The position numbers and the translations under genes were made by a program. A DNA stretch of 64,000 nucleotides from Cordia subcordata. Its lineage: Eukaryota > Streptophyta > Magnoliopsida > Boraginales > Cordiaceae. Where the stretch lies: assembly GCA_028554755.1 (NCBI GenBank), contig JAPTOF010000005.1, forward strand, positions 6,519,501 through 6,583,500, in the 5' to 3' direction. Shown here piece by piece: positions 57,433-64,000 of the stretch (positions are counted from its first letter, which is position 1; each line of letters opens with the position of its first letter). Below the pieces are notes generated by a model. That model worked only from the letters and a program-made list of their open reading frames with translations, ran no database searches and was not told the DNA's origin.

Positions 57433-59095
57433 GGGATGTCTCTCCTAATAGCAATCCTGTTACTCCTAAAATTAAAACCACCCAATGCACGAATCCTAAC
57501 ATAGTTGACTACAAGAAGACATCCATATTGTAATTGGCAGCCTTTTATGATGCACTCTACATAGTAACAATTAGAACTAGTGGCACAAAGCTAAACATTT
57601 CAACCATTAGTGTAAACTAGTACCATAAGTTTGGTCCAAAGGAAAAGTCTAACAAGCTATCATTCTTCAATTGGTGGAAGTTTGGCATCTTTCTTGGCAC
57701 ACTCTTTGCCAACACAATGCTCATCTACGTTTAAGATAAGGTAGGCTAGAGCCTTGGCCATGGTCTCCCAACTGCATGCTTTGTTGTTTCCATCATTATT
57801 TTCTTGGTTGGCACACTATTTTACAGGCACAGGTTACTCACTGGTTACCCCTTCATAAAGATGGCCAGGGTCATAGTTACTGCCTTGAGAAAATGAAGGG
57901 TCCCTATCCCAATTGATGCCAAAGAGTTTTATGAGCTTGATGTGGAAAAATTTTCAAAAAAATAAAAAATAAAATTTAGGATTGATTCTACACCAACGTT
58001 AATGTTAGTGTAATTGGTTTATGGGGCCGAAAGTCACAATTTAATACCCGTTTATGAATAATTGTTATATATTCGTCTATTAGTTTATTTGTCTTTCATG
58101 CATAACTTATTATTGTTTCGTTTATTGCATTTACCTACTTCTTATTTTAGCATTAGTGTACAAGTACTTAACTTGAGAAATAATGTTTGGTTTTATTGTT
58201 CTCTTTTTTTTTATTTTTTTTTGGGTGTGTGGTGATCACTAGTTAGGTTCTTGAAAATCTTATGTGAAGACAAGGTCTACAAGCCCATAGATGTTATGCT
58301 CAGTTACACAAGTTAGGGAAACTAAATAGATGTTAAGAATGATTCCAATCTTGGTAGCAATATTTGTCGAAAGCACAATGATTGCACAAATCAAAATACT
58401 TTTTATGAAACAAGACAATAACTTTTTAGGAAAACTTGGGTAACTTTGAAATCCCTCCAGCCAGTTTAGATGCATTTGTTGCCTTATCCATGATCATTTT
58501 TGTTGTGCTATATGACCAATATTTTATCAAGATGGTTAGAAGATGGACCAAAATCCAGAGGAATTAGCCTTCTTCAAAGGATGAGTATAAGTATGGTTAT
58601 TCACGTTATCTTCATGTTAGTTACCTCTTTCATCGACACGTGTGTGATAAGTGTTGCCAAGGACCATGACATAGTTGAAAATGGAAAATAAGTACCTTTC
58701 ACCATCTTCATCTTATTTCCTCAGTTTGCACTCATGGGAATAATAGATATATCTCTGGAGGTGGCAAAGATCGAGTTATTCTAAAATCAAACACTGGAGA
58801 ACAAAAGCCTAAGCACATCTTACTCCAGGACAAGTTTGGAAGTAGGGAATTTCATCAGCAATTTCATGCTGTCGACAGTTTCCCATATCGTTAAAATCCA
58901 TGGGCATTAAGGCTTGATTTTGAACAACCTTAATGCTTCTCAGATCAACTAATACTATGCATGTTTTGCAGTTCTAAACTTGATCAACCTCAAAGAAAGT
59001 AGTTTGAGGAGAACAACATGATAGAGGAAGAAAAGGAAACAATAATGGAGGTTACACACAAGATGGCACAGTTGATCTCAAAGGCAACCATGTTC
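57433..59095 (+). pseudogene. NRT1/PTR family (NPF) pseudogene, copy B
   Basis: The first exon (57433 to about 58006) starts after AACAG with GMSLLIAILLLL. It passes a FNWWKF-equivalent, GIFLGTLFANTMLIYV, SLGHGLPTACFVVSIIIFLV and FYRHRLLTGYPFIKMARVIV to STPTL. These are TM3-TM6 and the central loop of NPF transporters. The next exon starts near 58251 (FLENL-, VTQV) and reaches MVIHVIFMLVTSFIDT, VISVAKDHDIVENGK and, near 58840-58980, the last-helix region. Multiple stops and shifts. Confidence 0.87.
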
Positions 59096-59429
59096 TTAAA
59101 TCCAAATGAGGAGGATGGATTATTTCTTATTTTGTTATTGGTAACTTTTAAAGGGTGTTTGGTTCACGGAATTTTATAGGATTCCTAGGAATACTAAGTT
59201 AGGAATGTTAATTCCCACGTATGGTTTACAGAGTAGAAAAATATTTGTAGGAATATCACATTACTAGGAATCCAATATTCTTATGAATTCTACCATTTTT
59301 ATTCCGATGAGAGAGGGTGGGAATCTTACATTCCCAAGCTACGAGAATGTGTTACACATCTAAAGCACATTACCAAGAATAAGAAAATAATTCTTTCCTA
59401 TTATTTTATTCTTTTTAAACTGCATATTC
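59096..59429. other. NPF duplicate 3' flank, copy B
   Basis: Aligns with 56170-56367 plus 56995-57140 of copy A and, from TATACCTGAGTTACGGGAATG, with 63005-63100 of copy C. Confidence 0.7.
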
Positions 59430-59660
59430 GGTCAACACACATTATACACACTGTGTACACATATTATATTGACATTACACATTGTGCACGTACATTGCAT
59501 GGGTTGTGCACACACATTGCACAAATGCTTAACTTTAAACCTAAATCCTAATTTGATATCTTATTCTCTATACTGCACATATTAAACTTGTATATGCTGC
59601 ATATATTACACAAATTGCACATGAACATTACATACACTACGCTCACATATATACATTCAC
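59430..59660. repeat. ACATT/GCACA-rich block 2
   Basis: Same landmarks as block 1, including AAACCTAAATCCTAATTTGA and CACAAATTGCACAT. Confidence 0.85.
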
Positions 59661-59733
59661 TGCAACAATTGAGCACTTAGGTTATGGGCGATCCCACAGC
59701 TAAACACTATAATTCCTGTGGCTAAAACACTTA

Positions 59734-60280
59734 TAGCCCATTTGGAATAGTCTTATCTAAAATCTAATAAGCATCTTATCTAATAAGTGTCTTATAAGAA
59801 AAAAGTGTCTGATACAATAAGACTTTTTGGTTTGTTAGCTGAAATGTTGTTATAAGTTACTTTGATAATAATGTTATTAATTTTGACTCATGGTATTTTA
59901 ATTTTATAATTAAATAATAAATATAAAATATAAATATTAATTAATTTTTATTTTTGTTTTAAAATTTTTAAATTTTTGAAATTTTAAATTTAACATTTTA
60001 ATTTTTTATTTTTTTAATTTTTAATTTTTAATTTTTATTTTTATTTTATATTTTATATTTTTAAATTTTAAATTTTTATATTTAATTATTTTTTAACTGA
60101 TAAAATATAAGATAAGATATAAGTACCCTAAACCCAACTTATTTTTTATAACTACAAATAAGACATCTTATGAAAAGTATCTTATAAGTGTCGTATAATA
60201 AGTTGATAACACACAATCTTTTTCATATAAATTATCAAATAAGATAAGTGTCTTATAATAAGCTCCAAACAAACACAGCA
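59734..60280. mobile_element. 547-bp MITE with TTA duplication
   Basis: Left TAGCCCATTTGGAATAGTCT, right (inverted) TGCTGTGTTTGTTTGGAGCT, then shared TAAGTGTCTTATAAG and its inverse. TTA at 59731-59733 and 60281-60283. Removing it restores a GGCTAAAACACTTA-GCCACG run. Confidence 0.72.
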
Positions 60281-60403
60281 TTAGCCACGAGAATTTTGGT
60301 TGTCATTGGCCACGGCACGAAGGGCTGTAGCTAAAGATATGGGCCATAGGAAAAGTTGTTTCGTGGCTAAATTCTAACTTTAGCATTGGTTAAAATACAT
60401 ACT

Positions 60404-60567
60404 TAAGTTATGACACATAATATCCCGTGGCAAAAATCCCTAGCTAAGTTATGCCACATGATATCCCACGACTAAAATCCATAACTAAGTTTTGCCACAT
60501 GATATCCCGTTGCTAAAATCTATAACTAAATTTTACCACTTGATATCTCATGGCTAAAAACCTGTTC
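60404..60567. repeat. 41-bp tandem repeat, four copies
   Basis: Units start at 60404, 60445, 60486 and 60527 with TAAGTTATGCCACATGATATC variants. Spacing is exactly 41 bp. Confidence 0.92.
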
Positions 60568-61395
60568 TAAAATTTATATTCAAAACTCATAAATCCTATT
60601 TTGAAATTTATATTTCAAAATTGCCAAATCTACAAAATTCATTTTTAATTAAAGTCTAAACACTAATAATTTTTAATTTTTTCTCAAATAAATACACAAA
60701 ATAATATAAACTTTTCTTGAAACAAAATAAAGAAAATACCATCAGCTATTATATCTATCATTTGTAATAATCTCTGTGCATTTAAGAAAATATCTAAAAC
60801 TTGACCAACTACAATGACTATCTTTTCCAACAATTTCTATATATCTATAATTGCCATAATTTTTAACAATTTCAATGCATCCAATAGAGATCTAAAAAAT
60901 CCAAAAAAAACTATAGTGATTATCATCTTCAAAAATCTATGTGCATCTACTGAATGGGAATTGCCACTCTTATACTTTCCACTACCCTTCAACTTGGTCA
61001 AATCTTCAATAACTACCATATACATAAATAATTACATAACAAATGTTGCCTCATTTATAGAAATATGAAAATATTCACGACCACAATTGATAAAGTCAAA
61101 CTCATATAATTACGGCATGAATCTAGATCCTTTTCTCCTATTGTAACATAGAAAAGCTATAGTGAGCTTTTAAAAAAAATCATTTGATAGCAAAATGTGT
61201 ACACTAGCATAAATATATTTTCATTATCCCACTATAGACCTAAGTTCCACATTATCTACCACAATGCTATAATTGAAAATCAAAAGGAAAATGCAAAGGC
61301 TATTAAAAGTAAGAGGTCATGTGGTTTAAAAACAATAATGATAATTACACCAAAAGTTGAAAGCAATACAAAAGACAAAGCAAAATTAAAAGCAG
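60568..61395. other. AT-rich spacer before the 300-bp array
   Basis: No gene. ORFs here on both strands are low-complexity Ile/Asn/Lys translations. Confidence 0.45.
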
Positions 61396-62580
61396 TAAAA
61401 CATGTATGCCTAACATATCTAAAAATGGAATTACTCAAAACCAAACTCATAGTAAGACAAGAGTTATTAAAGACTTGGCAAGCAAATCAAACTTACGTCT
61501 TCTTGATGGATAAGACTTCTTCCATTTGTTCACCCTTTGCTCACTTAGTAGCTAACCAAAGGAAAGAGGGAAAAGAGAGAATAATTAGGATCATTGCCTT
61601 TAGTATAAAGACAAATTAAATTTATTATAAATTAAATATTTTACAAGCTTGAAGCTTCTATATTGAGTATTTTTGTAGTCTCAAACATAAGTTTATAACT
61701 GATGATGTATGCCCAACATATTTAAAAATAGAATTACTCAAAATCAAACTCATAATAAGATAAGAATTATTAAAGACTTGGCAAGTAAATCAAACTTACG
61801 TGTTCTTGATAGATAAGACTTCTCCATTTGTTTGTCTCACCCACTCAGTAACTGACCAAAGGAAAGAGGAATAAGAGAGAATAATCAGGATAATTATGTT
61901 TAGCATAAAGACTAAATTAAATTTGTTATAAATTAAATATTTTACAAGCCTTGAGCTTATATGTTGAGTATTTTTGCAACCTCAAGCATTAGTTTATGAA
62001 GTGACGATACATACCCAACACATTTTAAAATGGAATTAATCAAGACCAAATTCAAAGTAAGATAAGAATTATTAAAGACTAGGCAATCAAATCAAATTTA
62101 CATGTTCTTGATGGATAAGACTTCTTCCACTCAGTGGCTAATCAAAGGAAAGAAGAAAAAGAGAGAATAATCAGGATTACTGCCTTTAGTATAAAGAATA
62201 ATATTAAAGTTGTTATAAATTAAATATTTTACAAGCTTGGAGCTTCTATGTTGAGTATTTTTGCAGCCTTAAGCATTAGTTTTTGAAGTGATAATGCATG
62301 CCCAATATATTTAAAAATGGAATTACTCAAAACCAAACTCATAGTAAGATAAGTATTATGAAGGACTTGGCAAACAAATCAAACTTACTAAAACTTCTTC
62401 CATTTGTTTGCCCTTTATCCAGTCAGTAGCTGACCAAAGGAAAGAGAAAAAAGAGAGAATAATCAAGATCATTGCCTTTAGCATAAAAAATAAAATAAAA
62501 TTTGTTATAAATTAAATATTTACAAGCTTGAAGCTTATATATTGAGTATTTTTGCAGCCTAAAGCATCAGTTTATAAAAT
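61396..62580 (+). repeat. ~300-bp tandem repeat, four copies
   Basis: Units begin near 61405, 61708, 62020 and 62299 with CCCAACATATTTAAAAATGG-type sequence. Each contains TTACTCAAAACCAAACTCAT, AAGACTTGGCAA, GATAAGACTTCTTCC and AACCAAAGGAAAGAG blocks, then TATAAATTAAATATTTTACAAGC and a GAGTATTTTTGCAGCCT end. Unit spacing 280-312 bp, diverged. An ORF at 61197-61619 overlaps the first unit and is not considered a gene. Confidence 0.85.
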
Positions 62581-62995
62581 TTTGGGAGCTAAGAAAGCAT
62601 AATAGAGGAAGGTATACAAATTGGTTTAGTACTTAATAATATTCACTTTGGCACGAACACTATAAATATATACCACAAAGTGGACATTAACAACTGCCAA
62701 CTAATGCCAATAGAAACTTGGAAATTAGTAATTACTGATACAATAGGAAAAAAAAAAAGAGAAAGATGTTAATGTTGTAAGGTCTGATAACTCACTAAGT
62801 TTAGCAGAGTAGAAGAAGAATTTCAAGACTAGGTATAGCTAAGTGGATCCTTATTATTGGATCATTATCTTCACATAGAGTTCTAGGAATGAAGCCATAC
62901 TTTTGAGGATAGACCATTGATAAATATAAGATGCAATAAACCTGGAAACATTTTGGTAATATATAAGAAGAAAAAAATTGGGAAGAAATAGAAAA
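62581..62995. other. Spacer between the 300-bp array and NPF copy C
   Basis: No recognisable gene. Left flank of the region homologous to copies A and B, which starts near 62998. Confidence 0.45.
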
Positions 62996-63099
62996 GGGGT
63001 AATCCTATATACCTGAGTTACGGGAATGTGTTATACACCTAAAAAGACAAAATTACCCATATTAGCAAGATTAAAGAAAATAATTCATTTCTATTATTT

Positions 63100-63390
63100 T
63101 ATTCTTTTTAAATAACACATTTGGTTAACACACGCCATACACACTGTGCACATACTACACATACATTACACACTGTGCACACATATTACACGCATTGTGC
63201 ATGCACATTGCACAAACATTAAACCCTAAACCCAAATCCTAATTTAATATCTAATTCACCACACTGCACATTTTAAACTTGTATATATTACACATACAAC
63301 ACAAATTGTACACATACATTACAGACACTTATACGCGTTGCATATATGCACATATATTACACATACTGAACACATATTACAGTATTCTTG
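63100..63390. repeat. ACATT/GCACA-rich block 3
   Basis: Third occurrence, with the AAACCCTAAACCCAAATCCT and TTAAACTTGTATAT landmarks. Confidence 0.85.
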
Positions 63391-63423
63391 AACCTTTCTT
63401 TTGCTCTTAAATGATCGCACTAG

Positions 63424-64000
63424 ATGTCTCTCCTAACAATAGTCGTGTCATTCCTAAGACTAAAACCACCCTAATGCACGGATCTTAACACAGTTGACTA
63501 CAAGAAGGCATCCACATTACAATTAGCAGTCTTTTATTGTATGTTCTACATAGTAGCAATTGGAACTTGTACAAAGCCAAACATTTCAACCATTAGTGCT
63601 AACCAGTTTAATGAGTTTGATCCAAAAGAAAAGTCCAACATGCTACCATTCTTCAATTGGTGGACGTTTGGCATCTTTCTTGGCACATTTTTTGCCAACA
63701 AAATACTTGTCTAAATTCAAGACAAGGTAGGCTGGAGCCTTGGCTATGGTCTCTCAACTACAGGCCTTGTTGTTTCCATCATTATCTTCTTGGCTGACAC
63801 ACTATTCTACAAGCATAAGTTGCCCACTAGCAGCCTCTTTACAATGATGGCTAAGATCATAGATGCTGCCTTGAGAAAATGGACAATGCTTGTCCCAAGT
63901 AATCCCAGGGAGCTTTACGAGCTTGATCTGGACGAATTTTCTAACAAAGAGAAATTCAAGATTGATCCTACACCAACATTGAGGTTAGTGTAATTGATTT
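63424..64000 (+). pseudogene. NRT1/PTR family (NPF) gene or pseudogene, copy C, cut by window edge
   Basis: The exon 63424-63983 is the best preserved of the three. After a damaged start, one frame reads FYCMFYIVAIGTCTKPNIST, FDPKEKSNMLPFFNWWTFGI, GYGLSTTGLVVSIIIFLADT and FYKHKLPTS, to KIDPTPTLR and a GT donor at 63984. It has one stop, where the family has Tyr before IQD (TAA), plus shifts before 63520. TKPNIS and FNWW are NPF hallmarks (TM4-TM5 side of the carrier). The last exon lies beyond the window, so its full state is unknown; the stop makes it a pseudogene as read. Confidence 0.85.

Larger units (their letters stand above)
59658..60570. mobile_element. Possible CACTA-like end with GTGGCTAAAA subterminal repeats
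   Basis: CACTGCAACAATTGAG at 59658 resembles the CACTACAA terminal motif. It is followed by GTGGCTAAAA, CATTAGCCACG, TCGTGGCTAAA and the 41-bp repeats ending CCCACGACTAAAA, in both orientations, as in CACTA subterminal regions. No opposite end was found. An inserted MITE (59734-60280) splits it. Confidence 0.35.

Noticed and set aside
61197..61619. 140-codon ORF in plus strand
   Set aside because: It overlaps the first unit of a tandem 300-bp array; the other units do not keep the frame and no domain is recognisable.

Overview
The window is nuclear DNA from a flowering plant, most probably a eudicot. It is AT-rich, introns have GT/AG borders, there is one intact seven-exon WAT1/nodulin-MtN21-type transporter gene, there are NRT1/PTR-family relics, and almost everything else is plant transposable-element debris (Ty1/copia, L1-type LINEs, MULEs, hAT- and PIF/Harbinger-like MITEs, a tRNA-derived SINE). 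The species cannot be named from this.

Layout: 1-5102 is a decayed Ty1/copia element on the plus strand whose 5' LTR is cut by the window edge. 5269-7780 is a truncated LINE (minus). 8.3-10.3 kb is low-information DNA carrying a short ORF that is interrupted by a complete copia element (10315-15694, minus, paired LTRs and a near-perfect 5-bp target duplication). 16.6-18.3 kb is a second LINE (minus) with a Harbinger-like MITE inside its endonuclease. 19.2-21.3 kb is intergenic. 21408-22620 is a non-autonomous element with TIRs of about 230 bp. 22874-30620 is a complete 7.7-kb Mutator-like element with a perfect 10-bp target duplication, carrying a plant-mobile-domain gene and a convergent MuDR-type transposase, both dead. 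31-38 kb is a nest of foldback, MULE-like, hAT-like and 3-bp-TSD MITEs inserted into one another. 40169-43527 is the intact WAT1-related gene, the only apparently functional gene. 45.5-52.5 kb is a third copia element (minus), with a periodic tRNA-like array at 51.6-52.4 kb and a SINE at 52.8 kb. 55-64 kb holds three relics of one NRT1/PTR (NPF) gene, separated by repeated ACATT-rich microsatellites and MITEs. The third copy runs off the right edge.

The genes do not form a pathway. The WAT1-like protein is a ten-helix membrane transporter of the EamA/DMT fold. The NPF copies are fragments of a peptide/nitrate-type carrier that has been duplicated and lost. The most informative part is the transposon archaeology: many boundaries can be fixed by target duplications, and in three places a related copy (the other TIR arm, the next NPF duplicate, or an interrupted reading frame) serves as an internal empty site.
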